From positions 1-64,000 of the forward strand of contig JAIELF010000029.1 in the NCBI GenBank assembly GCA_019753235.1: a stretch of DNA of 64,000 bases, in the 5' to 3' direction. Below the pieces are notes generated by a model, which was not told where the DNA came from, ran no database searches, and saw only the letters and a list, made by a program, of their open reading frames with translations. How positions within the stretch are numbered: the stretch's first letter is position 1; each line of letters begins with the position of its first letter. Source of the stretch: a bacterium. Lineage in GTDB: Bacteria; Planctomycetota; Planctomycetia; Kolteriales; Kolteriaceae. Shown in pieces: positions 18,092-27,822 of this stretch. A program made the position numbers and the translations under genes.

Positions 18092-19486
18092 ATGGACTGG
18101 AAGTTTCTCGAATTCGCAAAACTTGAACCCGCGACGTGGATGTACTTATCCGGCCTGCTGGCGGTCGCAGTCTTTTTTCGGTTCCGACGGCTCTGGAGTC
18201 TTCGCAACTGGGATTTGATCACGCTGTATCTGATCATGCCCGGCCTGCTCGCGACCGGTAAAGTCGATGAGATGCTGGCTGAGCGCGCCCCCGAGCCGAT
18301 CGTTGCCGCCCCCGCGACGGCGAGTACCTCGCAAGCGATCGGCACGCTCGACCGGAACGAATCGTGGCGGGGAGTGAAACGATTCGGGTACACTTGGCTC
18401 TTCGGCATCTCGGCGTATTTTGTCCTGCGCTCGTTACTTGATGTCCTGATTGTGCGACGAGATCGCCTGCAGCAAAACCTCACGCCGCCGGGCATTGCCT
18501 TCCTGACCACATCCCTGTTTGCTTATCTGATTCTATTGATTGCGGGGGGCGAGCCCGAGCCTGCCGGCAAAGCGGGAGCGCACGTAGCCAGTTCGCTTCT
18601 TTCGGGCGAAACCTTGTTGCCTCAATACCGCGGCGCGGATCCGGCCACGATTCTTTTCATGATGCCCTCGGCAGCGATCCAACGGGGACTCGCTCAGTCG
18701 GGAATGAAATCGGCCGACCTCGATCAAGCGCAGGCCGAGCACAACATCGCCCGGAGCGCTCTCATCATCTGTCACCTGCTCCTTTTGGCGGGGCTGGTGT
18801 TGATTGGATGGAAGCATTTTCAAGGGATCGAGTCGGGTTTGGCGATGGCACTGCTCTACTTGCTGTTACCGGTCACCTTCATGCACTCGGTGAAGCTTGA
18901 TCATTTGATTCCGACAACCCTTCTGGTCTGGAGCATCTTTCTCTATCGGGTTCCCGCGGCCGTGGGGACATTGATGGCGCTTGCGGCCGTGTCGTTCTTT
19001 CCCCTGATCCTTGTCCCCCTTTGGCTCAGCTTTTATCGAGCCCGCGGTTGGGCATGGTTCGTGGGATTCTTTGTCGCGACAACCCTCGCGCTTTGGCTGT
19101 TGGTCTACCTCGTGCCGCCGCTACTTTCCTTCATTGAAATGTGGTCGACCTCTCTGGCGGACAAGGTATTGCTGACGGCGGACATGGCTCAGAAATCGGT
19201 CGGTCTCTGGACGAGCAACACTCAGATTTACCGCTTGCCGATCGTGATCGTCCATTTCATTCTGCTGGTGGTTTTGATCTTCATTCCCCGCGAAAAGAAT
19301 CTGGGAGATTTGATCTCGCTGAGCGCGGCACTCCTTCTCATGACGCAGTTTTGGTATGCCGACCGAGGAGGGACTCATGTCCTTTGGTACCTACCGCTCC
19401 TCATCATGATGGTTTTTCGTCCGAGTTTAAGGGCGCTTGCCCCCAGCCCCGCTGCTGCGCCTGTCCAAGCCTCCCTCACCCCTTAA
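18092..19486 (+). CDS. Polytopic integral membrane protein, unknown function
   Basis: A 464-aa protein with about nine to eleven hydrophobic segments spread from residue 17 to 445 and short charged loops. One longer extramembrane loop (about residues 65-105) is Ala/Pro-rich. I see no glycosyltransferase DxD, transporter signature or peptidase motif, although the topology is compatible with GT-C-like or planctomycete-specific membrane proteins. AGGTCA precedes the ATG. It is followed at 19665 by a secreted TIGR03009-like protein on the same strand. Confidence 0.72.
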   Translation: MDWKFLEFAKLEPATWMYLSGLLAVAVFFRFRRLWSLRNWDLITLYLIMPGLLATGKVDEMLAERAPEPIVAAPATASTSQAIGTLDRNESWRGVKRFGYTWLFGISAYFVLRSLLDVLIVRRDRLQQNLTPPGIAFLTTSLFAYLILLIAGGEPEPAGKAGAHVASSLLSGETLLPQYRGADPATILFMMPSAAIQRGLAQSGMKSADLDQAQAEHNIARSALIICHLLLLAGLVLIGWKHFQGIESGLAMALLYLLLPVTFMHSVKLDHLIPTTLLVWSIFLYRVPAAVGTLMALAAVSFFPLILVPLWLSFYRARGWAWFVGFFVATTLALWLLVYLVPPLLSFIEMWSTSLADKVLLTADMAQKSVGLWTSNTQIYRLPIVIVHFILLVVLIFIPREKNLGDLISLSAALLLMTQFWYADRGGTHVLWYLPLLIMMVFRPSLRALAPSPAAAPVQASLTP

Positions 19487-19664
19487 AGCCTGCCGAATAA
19501 CCGTGATCGCTTGGGCCCCTTTGGTCAGTGGAAATGGTCAAGCAGGCTGGCTGTCGGCCCTTTCCAGAGGGACCTGACCCCCTTGAGTTGCGATTTACGC
19601 AAAATGCAGCGTCCGCTAGGTTCCATCGACAGTCGATGATTTTTCGAGTTCAGGGATGACAATA

Positions 19665-20330
19665 ATGATCCGAGTAAAGTCTCTCACGACATGGATGCTC
19701 CTGGTTGTCACGGGGATGTCACTGACGAGCTTTGTTCGCGGCGCGGCGCCAACGGTGGATGAGGTGCTCGAGGCCTGGAGTAAGAAGACCGATGTTTCCA
19801 CCATCGACGCCCGGTTGATGTGTCGGGAACTCGATCCGCTCGGAAAATGGAAAACCGAACAACCGACGGAAGATCGATTTCGCTACGATCGCGCGAGCGG
19901 GCAAGGCCGGTTGGACCGATTGGCCAACCCCGCCATAACCTACTTGATCGAGGGAAGAGTTATCACGATCCGATCGCAAGGAAAAGAGGAGCAGGCCAAG
20001 GGGCTCGGTGTCAACGACGCGCTCCCCACACACTTGTGGATGGATTCCTTCCCGGCCTTTTTTCTGGTCGGCGTCGACCCTGCCACGCTTCGCCGAGATT
20101 TTGAGATTCGATCGCTGCAGCCGACCGACCGCGAGATTCAGCTTTACTTCTACCCCCAAAAACGAAGCCATCGAGATCGCTTTCAGCGTTTAGAAGTTCG
20201 CCTCTCTTCATCGGAAATGATCGCCGTCGAGATTCACGTCGTTTGGAAGGATAACTCGCACACGTTCTGGGCGGTCCTGGAACCGAAGACCGATGTCGCC
20301 CTTCATCCCGAGGAATGGAAAACCCGTTGA
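19665..20330 (+). CDS. TIGR03009-like secreted planctomycete protein
   Basis: A protein of about 221 aa with a signal peptide (MLLVVTGMSLTSFVRGA) and a mature part resembling the planctomycete TIGR03009 family, with a fold like LolA-type lipoprotein carriers: an N-terminal helix (VDEVLEAWSKK), repeated beta-strands with RFRYDRASGQG, and a C-terminal WAVLEPK. Its role is unknown, probably periplasmic lipid or protein handling. The start at 19665 is preferred to the ATG at 19656 because AGGGA sits about 8 nt before it. Confidence 0.7.
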   Translation: MIRVKSLTTWMLLVVTGMSLTSFVRGAAPTVDEVLEAWSKKTDVSTIDARLMCRELDPLGKWKTEQPTEDRFRYDRASGQGRLDRLANPAITYLIEGRVITIRSQGKEEQAKGLGVNDALPTHLWMDSFPAFFLVGVDPATLRRDFEIRSLQPTDREIQLYFYPQKRSHRDRFQRLEVRLSSSEMIAVEIHVVWKDNSHTFWAVLEPKTDVALHPEEWKTR

Positions 20331-20368
20331 CATCGTTCTCGTGTGAGGAATGAACTTCGTTCGATCGG

Positions 20369-21778
20369 CTACGAGTTGATTTGAATCGCACTTTCGATCT
20401 CATGGAGATCGTTGGCCACTTGCACGGGCCGATTGGCGAAACTTGCCCGCCGAACGTTTCTCTTCGCGAGAACTTCCTCGAACAACTCTCTGTTGCCGCT
20501 GTGATAGGCGACCGTGATATTGGGATCTTTCAGTTGATGGCCGGTAAGGACGCAAACAACCCGATCAGAAGGAGCAATCACTCCCTGCTCGCGAAGCAGT
20601 TTGGCCCCCGCGACGCTGGCGGCACTGGCGGGCTCACAGCCGAGCCCCCCTGCCCCGATCTGAGCTTTAGCATCCAGTGTCTCTTGATCGAAGACTTCGC
20701 GCACGACGCCGTCGCAGGCATCCAGGGCCCGCAAGCACTTGGTCAGATTGACGGGCCGATTAATCTCGATGGCGCTGGCGATCGTCGAGGCTCGGCGATT
20801 GTTGGAACTCATCTCCTGATAGAAGCCATCGACCGTCGGACCGTCGTGATGCCCACCGTTCCAGCGAACGCCCCGTTCCTCGTAAAGCGAGTAAAGCGTA
20901 TTGGCGCCCGCGGCATTGATCACCGCCAGTCTCGGCAACCGATCAATAAGGCCAAGTTCCTTCAACTCGATAAATGCCTTTCCGAAGGCGCTCGAGTTGC
21001 CAAGATTCCCCCCAGGCACAACTACCCAATCTGGGACTTGCCAACCGAGCCCTTCCAAAACGCGGAACATGATCGTCTTTTGACCTTCTAGACGAAAGGC
21101 GTTGACACTGTTGACCAAATAAATCCCCAACCGAGGAGCGACCTCTTGCACCCGGAGCATGGCATCATCAAAGTCGCCGGCAATTTGCAGCGTGAGCGCC
21201 CCGTGATCGAGCGCCTGGGCAAGCTTGCCATACGCGATCTTGCCGCTGCCGATGAAGATGATCGCCTTCATCCCGGTGTGGGCCGAGCAGTAGACCGCCA
21301 ACGAGGCGCTGGTGTTTCCTGTGCTGGCACAGGCGGCCCGCGTCGCTCCCACCATGTTCGCGTGGGTGAAGGCGGCGGTCATGCCGTTGTCTTTGAAACT
21401 CCCCGACGGATTGAGTCCCTCGTACTGCAGAAAAAGATTTCCGGGGTGCATGCCGACGAAATTCGCGACCCGCTCCGAGGGCTGAAGCAGCGTCTGCCCC
21501 TCGCCGATCGAGATGATTCGCTCCGGAGGGGCGAACGGAAGAAGTTCATGAAATCGCCAAACGCCGCTGAAGCCGATCGAATCGAATCGGCGGGTCCATT
21601 TTCGCTCAAACTCAACCAGTGATTTGGGGACAGGCAAGCGGTCCCATTCGTAACAGACGTCAAGGAGCGAGCCGCACTCGAGGCAGCGAAAATTCGTCGT
21701 TCCAACATCGAACGTAGCCCGGCACGACGGGTTGATGCACATCAGGTAGGCGAGATCCGTCGTCGTGAGGGTTGCCAT
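20369..21778 (-). CDS. thrC: Threonine synthase
   Basis: PLP-dependent enzyme of 469 aa converting O-phosphohomoserine to threonine. An N-terminal Cys-rich segment (CINPSC and CLECG) looks like the zinc-ribbon or regulatory stretch found in many long ThrC proteins. The PLP Lys is in NPSGSFKD, the phosphate-binding Gly-rich motif is PGGNLGN, and [13 protein letters not shown] is near the C-terminus. It is monocistronic in this window and convergent with the TIGR03009-like gene. GGAG lies about 17 nt from the ATG, farther than ideal, so the start is moderately sure. Confidence 0.92.
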   Translation of the reverse strand: MATLTTTDLAYLMCINPSCRATFDVGTTNFRCLECGSLLDVCYEWDRLPVPKSLVEFERKWTRRFDSIGFSGVWRFHELLPFAPPERIISIGEGQTLLQPSERVANFVGMHPGNLFLQYEGLNPSGSFKDNGMTAAFTHANMVGATRAACASTGNTSASLAVYCSAHTGMKAIIFIGSGKIAYGKLAQALDHGALTLQIAGDFDDAMLRVQEVAPRLGIYLVNSVNAFRLEGQKTIMFRVLEGLGWQVPDWVVVPGGNLGNSSAFGKAFIELKELGLIDRLPRLAVINAAGANTLYSLYEERGVRWNGGHHDGPTVDGFYQEMSSNNRRASTIASAIEINRPVNLTKCLRALDACDGVVREVFDQETLDAKAQIGAGGLGCEPASAASVAGAKLLREQGVIAPSDRVVCVLTGHQLKDPNITVAYHSGNRELFEEVLAKRNVRRASFANRPVQVANDLHEIESAIQINS

Positions 21779-22030
21779 GCGATCGACTCAAACGCTCCTC
21801 GGGTTGGCGTGGGCCATCCTACCCACAACACTATCCTAGAACGAGACGGAAGGCATTGCAACGTAAGGAAGTACGTAAACCCACTCCAGTTCGACGGAGC
21901 AACCGGCTCGCCCCAGCAAAACCGGAAGGGCTCCTCCTCCGTTAACGCCGGCCCGCGTAAGTGGTTGGGTCGCCAAGCCATCCCTTGCCAACGACGAAAT
22001 CAGCCCCCTCGGGCGAAGGGGGATCCTGGG

Positions 22031-22831
22031 CTAGCGGTAGCTGTGGTCTTCGTCCGGGAATGATCGGGTTCGGACTTCTCGACAATATGCCTCGACCCCG
22101 CGTTTCATCTCACCGTGAACGTCGGCAAATCGCTTCACAAACTTGGGATCAAAATCGACCAGCAACCCGAGGGCATCCTGCCAGACAAGGACCTGTCCAT
22201 CACAAGACGGCCCTGCCCCGATGCCGATCGTCGGGATCGAGACCGCAGCCGTGATCTTCGCCGCCAGGGATGCCGGCACCGATTCGATCACGATCGAAAA
22301 TGCTCCTGCCTCTTCGATCGCCCGGGCGTCATCCAAGATAAGCTGTTCGTCGCGTTGAACCCGATAGCGACCGAACCTCTTAATCGATTGTGGCGTCAGA
22401 CCGACATGTCCCATCACCGGAATCTGAGCAGAGACGATCGCTTCGATCTGGGCCCGAACGCGAACACCACCCTCGAGCTTGACCGCGCCGGCGCCTCCTT
22501 CTTGAATCAAACGACCTGCATTCCGCACCGCGCTGGCCGTCTCTGTGTGGTAACTCAGAAAGGGAAGATCGCCGACCACCAAAGCATGCTTGCTCGCGCG
22601 GGAGACCAACGACGTGTGATAGACCATCTGGTCCATCGTCACCTCCACCGTAGTCCCCTTTCCCTGCACCACGACCCCCAGCGAATCCCCCACCAACAGG
22701 CAATCGACGCCGCACTGATCGAAAAGCTGCGCCGTCAAGAAGTCGTACGCCGTCAGCACCACGAGAGGCTCGCCCCCCTTGCGAAGCGCAAACGTTGGCG
22801 CCGTCATCGGCGACGGATTTTTCATCGGCAT
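22031..22831 (-). CDS. panB: 3-methyl-2-oxobutanoate hydroxymethyltransferase
   Basis: PanB makes ketopantoate from alpha-ketoisovalerate and methylene-THF, the first committed step to pantothenate. The family pattern is clear: VVLTAYDF, LVGDSLGVVVQG (Mg-binding Asp), VVGDLPFLSY, AVKLEGG, PVMGHVGLTPQS and GIGAGPSCDGQVLVWQD. The start at 22831 gives about 266 aa, the normal length, and GGAG lies 5 nt upstream. An in-frame ATG at 22966 would add 45 residues of no known domain. It is divergent from the sialidase-like gene. No panC or panD is adjacent. Confidence 0.93.
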   Translation of the reverse strand: MPMKNPSPMTAPTFALRKGGEPLVVLTAYDFLTAQLFDQCGVDCLLVGDSLGVVVQGKGTTVEVTMDQMVYHTSLVSRASKHALVVGDLPFLSYHTETASAVRNAGRLIQEGGAGAVKLEGGVRVRAQIEAIVSAQIPVMGHVGLTPQSIKRFGRYRVQRDEQLILDDARAIEEAGAFSIVIESVPASLAAKITAAVSIPTIGIGAGPSCDGQVLVWQDALGLLVDFDPKFVKRFADVHGEMKRGVEAYCREVRTRSFPDEDHSYR

Positions 22832-23001
22832 GGTTGCTCCCGATAGGCAAGCGTTCGGATCACTCTTTGCCGTCTCATTTTCGAACAGATTCTTTTCTTG
22901 AGCAGTCGGCATCAAGAGGGAGTATTCTCTTCTTCTCAGGTTACGCTCGCTTGGGTGTTCGGGCAATTCGTGATGTTGTGGAGTTGGGGAGAGCTATCAG
23001 G

Positions 23002-24216
23002 ATGCGACACAGAAACGGAACCATCATCGGGGCGATCTTCGCCTGCGCCGCCTTCGTCTTTGGGGAGCCCAAGTTCGACAGCGAACTGATCTTTCCGCTC
23101 CACCCACAGCACAACCACGCGCCGGGCATCGTCGAGACAGCCAACGGCGACTTGATCGCATCGTGGTACCGGGGAACGGGAGAACGCTCGGCGGACGATG
23201 TCGCGGTCTACGGTGCTCGTCGCCGACGGGGGGAATCAACCTGGAGCGAACCGTTCGTCATGGTCGACACCCCGGGCTTCCCGGACGGGAACACCTGCCT
23301 TTGGATCGATCCCAAGCAGCGATTGTGGCTCTTCTGGCCGATCGTGATCGCCAACACATGGGAATCGGTGATCACGCACTATCTCGTATCAAGCGATTAT
23401 GGTGCCGACGGTTGCCCCAAGTGGGACAGGCTCGGCAACATCCTCCTTAAGCCAGAAAAGTTTGAACAAAAGCTGCAATCGGCGCTCGATGAGGAGAGAA
23501 AGATCTTTCCGATCATCGACAAGCTGATGCAGACGAAAGAGTTTCAAGAGGCCGCCGCCAAGGCCAAGGACAAGCTCTACCAGAGGCTCGGCTGGCAAAC
23601 GCGATGCAAGCCGACACTTCTCGCGACGGGTCGAATTTTGCTCCCTCTTTACAGCGACACGTTCTCGGCCGGCATCATGGCGATCAGCGATGATGAAGGG
23701 AAAACGTGGTATGCGAGTGCTCCCCTGATCGGTTTCGGCAACATTCAGCCAACCGTTCTCGAACGGAAGGATGGAAGCCTGGTCGCGTACATGCGCGAGA
23801 ACGGGCCGCGTGGCAAAATTCGCGTCTGCGAATCAACCGACCATGGATTGACCTGGGGCCCGGTAACAAACTCGACGTTGGCCAACTCGGGCGCGGGGAT
23901 CGATGCGGTTCGTCTTGCCAACGGGAATTGGGTGATGATTTACAACGATCTGCGCGTCGGTCGCCATCGCCTGGCGGTCTCAATATCGGACGATGAAGGA
24001 AAGACCTGGGCCTGGACGCGACACCTCGAAAATCAGATACCCGGCTCCTTTCATTATCCCTGCATTATTGAGGGGAAAGACGGCATCATGCACGCAGCGT
24101 ACACATATTCGATCCCCGGGGGCGAAAGCATGAAGCATGCCGCGTTCAATGAAGAATGGATCCGCCAAGGAGACCCTGAAAAAATCAAAGAGGAGCCGGA
24201 ACCCGCTTCGAAGTAA
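23002..24216 (+). CDS. Secreted sialidase-like (BNR/Asp-box) protein
   Basis: A protein of about 404 aa with a short signal peptide and a six-bladed sialidase-like beta-propeller. Asp-boxes are visible as SDDEGKTWYAS, STDHGLTWGP and SDDEGKTWAW. IVETANGDLIASWYRG matches the N-terminal blade containing the substrate-binding Arg, and DGNTCLWIDPKQRLWLFWP the next blade. Planctomycetes carry many such exo-sialidase/glycosidase-like proteins, and true sialidase activity is not proved. The start at 23002 was chosen because it directly precedes the signal sequence and has GGAGAG upstream. An upstream in-frame ATG (22795) overlaps the panB start. Confidence 0.82.
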   Translation: MRHRNGTIIGAIFACAAFVFGEPKFDSELIFPLHPQHNHAPGIVETANGDLIASWYRGTGERSADDVAVYGARRRRGESTWSEPFVMVDTPGFPDGNTCLWIDPKQRLWLFWPIVIANTWESVITHYLVSSDYGADGCPKWDRLGNILLKPEKFEQKLQSALDEERKIFPIIDKLMQTKEFQEAAAKAKDKLYQRLGWQTRCKPTLLATGRILLPLYSDTFSAGIMAISDDEGKTWYASAPLIGFGNIQPTVLERKDGSLVAYMRENGPRGKIRVCESTDHGLTWGPVTNSTLANSGAGIDAVRLANGNWVMIYNDLRVGRHRLAVSISDDEGKTWAWTRHLENQIPGSFHYPCIIEGKDGIMHAAYTYSIPGGESMKHAAFNEEWIRQGDPEKIKEEPEPASK

Positions 24217-24240
24217 ATCGCCTCGACGCAACCACTCTCT

Positions 24241-24852
24241 TCATTTCGAAGGGAGCTCGTCTGCCGGGACGGATGGTTTGCTTTCGATGGGAGTCGGCGG
24301 CGGCGCGGGCTCTTGTCGATCCGAAGGGATAAGCCCGATCTCTTTGCCGACTTCCGCCAGACGGATCTTGTCGATCAACCAGACCCCGTCGTGGCGATGA
24401 AATGTCAGGATGAACGACTTGCCCCCATCGACGTATTTGCAAGGAAAATACATCGGCACGTCGTTTAGCTCTGCTTGTTTGTTCTGCGTGACGAAATCAA
24501 CGGTTGGCTGCGCGAGGACGGAGAATTCCAAAAGCCTTCCCAGCGATTGATGCAAATCCTTGGCCCATGGACCAAACTTCTCGGCAGGCCAATCCTCTTG
24601 AGCTTGGCTCGACAGAAGCGAGTACGCCAAGCGATAGTTCTGGTCATCCAAGCTGCGGATAAACTTTTCTCCGACGGGTTGAACTTCGTCCCGCACCTGC
24701 CAAAGTTTTTGCCCGAAATTGCGGTAGAAGAAATAGCCCGAAAACGCCGCCAGCAACGCGGTGAACGCCGCCAAACCGAGCAACACCAGCAGACATCCAC
24801 CCGGCGCCATCGCTCGGCGAGCATAAGGAGAATCGAGGGCCCCGCGACGCAT
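24241..24852 (-). CDS. Membrane-anchored hypothetical protein
   Basis: A 203-aa protein with one N-terminal membrane segment (about residues 17-45) and an extracytoplasmic domain of about 130 residues. The pattern FIRSLDDQNYRLAYSLLSSQAQEDW, then a beta-rich second half ending GVWLIDKIRL, suggests an NTF2-like/DUF4878-type cone fold. The C-terminus is Pro-rich and disordered. AGGA lies 7 nt before the ATG. It is convergent with the sialidase-like gene (24-nt gap). Function unknown. Confidence 0.65.
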   Translation of the reverse strand: MRRGALDSPYARRAMAPGGCLLVLLGLAAFTALLAAFSGYFFYRNFGQKLWQVRDEVQPVGEKFIRSLDDQNYRLAYSLLSSQAQEDWPAEKFGPWAKDLHQSLGRLLEFSVLAQPTVDFVTQNKQAELNDVPMYFPCKYVDGGKSFILTFHRHDGVWLIDKIRLAEVGKEIGLIPSDRQEPAPPPTPIESKPSVPADELPSK

Positions 24853-24938
24853 CGGCTTTCCTACCTCTCCGCTGCTGCATCTGAGTCAGGTTAGTTGATC
24901 AACGACCCCGGCACTCGGGGTGATCTGACCGAAATTGC

Positions 24939-26318
24939 TCAGGCGTCGCCCGTCACCTTCTCGGCCAACCAACCTGGGATGTCGCCCATCGCCACGCGCG
25001 ATTGCTCGAGTGAGTCTCGATCCCGGACCGTCACGGTCGCGTCGCTCAATGTTTGTCCATCGACGGTAATGCAGTAGGGCGTCCCGACTTCATCTTGCCG
25101 ACGGTAACGACGACCGATGGCCCCTTTCTCATCGTAGAAGACGTTGAATCTCTTGCGCAGGGTTCGATACAACTCGGCCGCCTTCTCGGGCATCCCCTCT
25201 TTTTTCACCAGGGGCAGGATTGCCGCCTTGATCGGAGCCAAACGAGGATGAAAACGCATCACAATCCGCGTTTCCCCTTCGACCTGGTCCTCATGATAGG
25301 CTTCACAAAGAAAAGCCAGCGTCGCCCGGTCCGCCCCGGCCGAGGGTTCGATCACGTAAGGAACAAATCGCCGTTTGGCGGCGTCCGGTTCCTGGTCATC
25401 GAAATAATTCAGATCTTTGCCGCTGTGTTGCATGTGCTGACGAAGATCAAAATCGGTCCGATTGGCGATCCCTTCCAATTCACTCACGCCAAAGGGAAAC
25501 TCATACTCGACATCCGCGCAACCCTTCGCGTAATGCGCAAGTTCGTCGGGATGGTGATCACGAAGAATCAGCTTGTCGCTTTTCAGCCCCAAATCGGTGT
25601 ACCAGCGATACCGACGGTTCCGCCAGTACTGGTACCAACCTTCGGATGATTCTGGTGAGCAGAAGAACTCGATCTCCATTTGCTCAAACTCGCGACTTCG
25701 AAAGGTGAAGTTTCGAGGATTGATTTCATTGCGAAACGCCTTGCCGATCTGCGCGATGCCGAATGGGACCCGCACTCGCGAGGTGTCGCAGACGTTCTTG
25801 AAATTCACGAATATTCCCTGAGCCGTCTCCGGGCGGAGGTAAGCAATCGAGGAAGAATCTTCGAGAGCCCCGACGTTGGTCTTGAACATCAGGTTGAATG
25901 CTCGAGCGTCGGTAAGCTGGCACTTATCCGACTCACCCACACACTTGCTCGGCTTCTCGGGGCACTTGAGGTCGGCAATCTGATCTGCACGAAACCTACC
26001 CTTGCAACCTTTGCAATCGACCATCGGATCAGAGAATCCACCGACATGACCACTGGCGACCCAGACTTGCGGATTCATCAAAATGGAACAGTCGACGCCG
26101 ACCATCGAGTAGGCCGATGGCGCCCCGTTGAGCGTGGAGACATCGTCATGGCCGGCCACCATGTCCTTCCACCACGCTTCTTTGATGTTCCGCTTCAGCT
26201 CTACCCCCAACGGGCCGTAATCCCAACAGCCGTTGAGCCCGCCGTAGATTTCACTGGATGGAAAGACGAACCCACGACGCTTACACAGGGAGACCAACTT
26301 CTCCATCAGATCCGACAC
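24939..26318 (-). CDS. glyS: Glycyl-tRNA synthetase, dimeric alpha2 type
   Basis: Class II glycyl-tRNA synthetase of the single-chain type (459 aa) found in archaea, eukaryotes and some bacteria, rather than the two-subunit GlyQ/GlyS of E. coli. Motifs include SSEIYGGLNGCWDYGPLG, a Cys-rich insertion (CKGCKGRF and CPEKPSKC, a zinc-finger candidate), RPETAQGIFVNF (motif 2) and a C-terminal anticodon-binding domain (RIVMRFHPRLAPIKAAILP). The GTG start at 26318 has AAGGTG upstream. Confidence 0.94.
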   Translation of the reverse strand: MSDLMEKLVSLCKRRGFVFPSSEIYGGLNGCWDYGPLGVELKRNIKEAWWKDMVAGHDDVSTLNGAPSAYSMVGVDCSILMNPQVWVASGHVGGFSDPMVDCKGCKGRFRADQIADLKCPEKPSKCVGESDKCQLTDARAFNLMFKTNVGALEDSSSIAYLRPETAQGIFVNFKNVCDTSRVRVPFGIAQIGKAFRNEINPRNFTFRSREFEQMEIEFFCSPESSEGWYQYWRNRRYRWYTDLGLKSDKLILRDHHPDELAHYAKGCADVEYEFPFGVSELEGIANRTDFDLRQHMQHSGKDLNYFDDQEPDAAKRRFVPYVIEPSAGADRATLAFLCEAYHEDQVEGETRIVMRFHPRLAPIKAAILPLVKKEGMPEKAAELYRTLRKRFNVFYDEKGAIGRRYRRQDEVGTPYCITVDGQTLSDATVTVRDRDSLEQSRVAMGDIPGWLAEKVTGDA

Positions 26319-26811
26319 GCCCGCACCTTTCCATCAATTGACGACGCCTAGTCAGAGAGCCAGGCTCCATCGTCCAGATATCTTCCCTCCGTTGGTTGTA
26401 ACCCCTGGACCGACTGGCCCCTAGGGACGTTCCCGAAAGGCCATAAAGCCCGGCCAAGATGTCGGCCAAGGGCGTGAATGCCAACCAACGGAACCGAGCA
26501 AGCACCTACCGCCATGGAACACATCCCGAAGGGTACGGGATCCCAGCAGAAAACTTGCTCCTGCTAGCGTTCTATCCAAACAGGTCGAAAGGGGGAAAAC
26601 CGGGTGAAAACGACGCCTCATTCACGACCGAATCGATTCAACATCGCCACTATCGGTTGCCCTTCGACTGATAACCACGATCTACAACGAAACAACCGTC
26701 GGCTTCCCAGCAACTCGTTAAACTCGTAAAAGGCGAACGATTGAAAAAACGTCCAAAGCCGTCCACGTACATGAACCGATTGCGCAGCGAGTTCCTCTTA
26801 AAGTAGTTTCC
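26319..26811. other. Intergenic region without recognised features
   Basis: A stretch of 493 nt between the lexA stop and the glycyl-tRNA synthetase start, both on the minus strand. It should contain the lexA 3' end and the glyS promoter. No convincing gene, tRNA or terminator was seen, and a T-box leader was not recognised. Confidence 0.4.
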
Positions 26812-27432
26812 TTAATGGACCGCCGCGACGGGCTCCATTTGCCGAACGACGCCCACCACCACGCCGAGTATTTGCACATTGTTGGAGTAGATCGGCTGCA
26901 TGCTGCTATTGCGGGGCTCAAGCCGAACCCGGCTCCCCTCGCGATAAAACCGCTTCAGCGTGGTCTCGGCCCCGTCCACGAGTGCCACTACGGTCTGCCC
27001 ATCCCGAGCGGTCTCTTGACGCCTGACAATCACGAAATCACCTTCGTCGATGTGATCTTCGATCATCGATTGTCCACGGACCTTCAGCGCGAAATGACCT
27101 TCCTTGTGCAGCATCCGCCCGAAATCGATCCGCTCGGATTGCTCGTACGTCTCGATGGGTAAGCCCGCGGCGATCGACCCAGAGAGCGGAATCCCCGTTT
27201 CCTCTCGCCGAGCGTGAAGAAGACTAATCGCCCGCGACATGTTCGGCTCTCGACTGATGAGACCCTTCTTTACCAGCGCTTGCAAATGGCACATCACGCC
27301 GTTGGGGCTGCGAATCTCAAAGGCTGACCCGATCTCTCGCACGGTTGGCCCGTAGCCCCGCGCGGCAATCTTCTCGGCAATGAATTCGTAAATCTCTCGC
27401 TGCCGATTCGTCAGCTTGACCGGATCGCTCAT
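26812..27432 (-). CDS. lexA: LexA repressor (SOS regulator)
   Basis: A 206-aa LexA. The N-terminal winged helix (LTNRQREIYEFIAEKIA, GYGPTVREIG) is followed by the peptidase domain with the Ala-Gly self-cleavage site (A89-G90 in SIAAGLP), nucleophile Ser122 (GQSMI) and Lys160 (TTLKRF). It represses SOS genes until RecA filaments trigger self-cleavage. The start at 27432 has GGGAG 9 nt upstream; the longer in-frame version from 27471 has no support. A GAAC-N4-GTTC site of the type LexA binds in Gram-positive bacteria lies about 130 nt upstream, consistent with autoregulation. Confidence 0.95.
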   Translation of the reverse strand: MSDPVKLTNRQREIYEFIAEKIAARGYGPTVREIGSAFEIRSPNGVMCHLQALVKKGLISREPNMSRAISLLHARREETGIPLSGSIAAGLPIETYEQSERIDFGRMLHKEGHFALKVRGQSMIEDHIDEGDFVIVRRQETARDGQTVVALVDGAETTLKRFYREGSRVRLEPRNSSMQPIYSNNVQILGVVVGVVRQMEPVAAVH

Positions 27433-27561
27433 TCCCGATTCTCCCGAAGAGAAGCCCCCTGACCCGACCACCCTAAAACCGGTCGGACGGTGAACTTCAA
27501 CGCCGACCCCCGTTCAATTGAACACCTAGGGACCATCGCCAAATCATGCACAAGAGTATAT

Positions 27562-27575
27562 TGAACAACCGTTCA
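27562..27575. promoter_or_regulatory. Putative LexA-binding SOS box (TGAACAACCGTTCA)
   Basis: An inverted repeat TGAAC-N4-GTTCA in the lexA/rhomboid intergenic region. It matches the GAAC-N4-GTTC core of the SOS box known in Gram-positive bacteria and several other phyla, unlike the E. coli CTGT-N8-ACAG. Its placement upstream of lexA makes it a strong autoregulatory operator candidate. It could also control the divergent rhomboid-priA transcript. Confidence 0.75.
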
Positions 27576-27822
27576 TTCCGCAAGCACGAAGTTCTCCTTC
27601 CATGCGAGGAAATTCTGGTCGGCAACCAAATCGGGTCGAAGCTTGGCAGAATAGCAAAGACAGGGGGTTCGCCGGCAGTGAGCCATGCTCCGTGAAAGCG
27701 ATTCGAGCGATGCGATCGCTGGCGAAACGTCAGCCCGTCGGCATAATGACCCGGTCGGCGACCGAGCCGAGAGACCCGACCGAAAGACTCGGCCGACATC
27801 GGAAGTAGAAAGCCAGGACACC

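Noticed and set aside
22795..23001. Upstream extension of the sialidase-like gene
   Set aside because: Would overlap the panB start and precedes the signal peptide with no family sequence; the start at 23002 is better.
27512..27523. Second LexA operator candidate GTTCAATTGAAC
   Set aside because: Half-sites are in reversed order relative to GAAC-N4-GTTC, so it was not called as an SOS box; kept as a separate low-interest finding.
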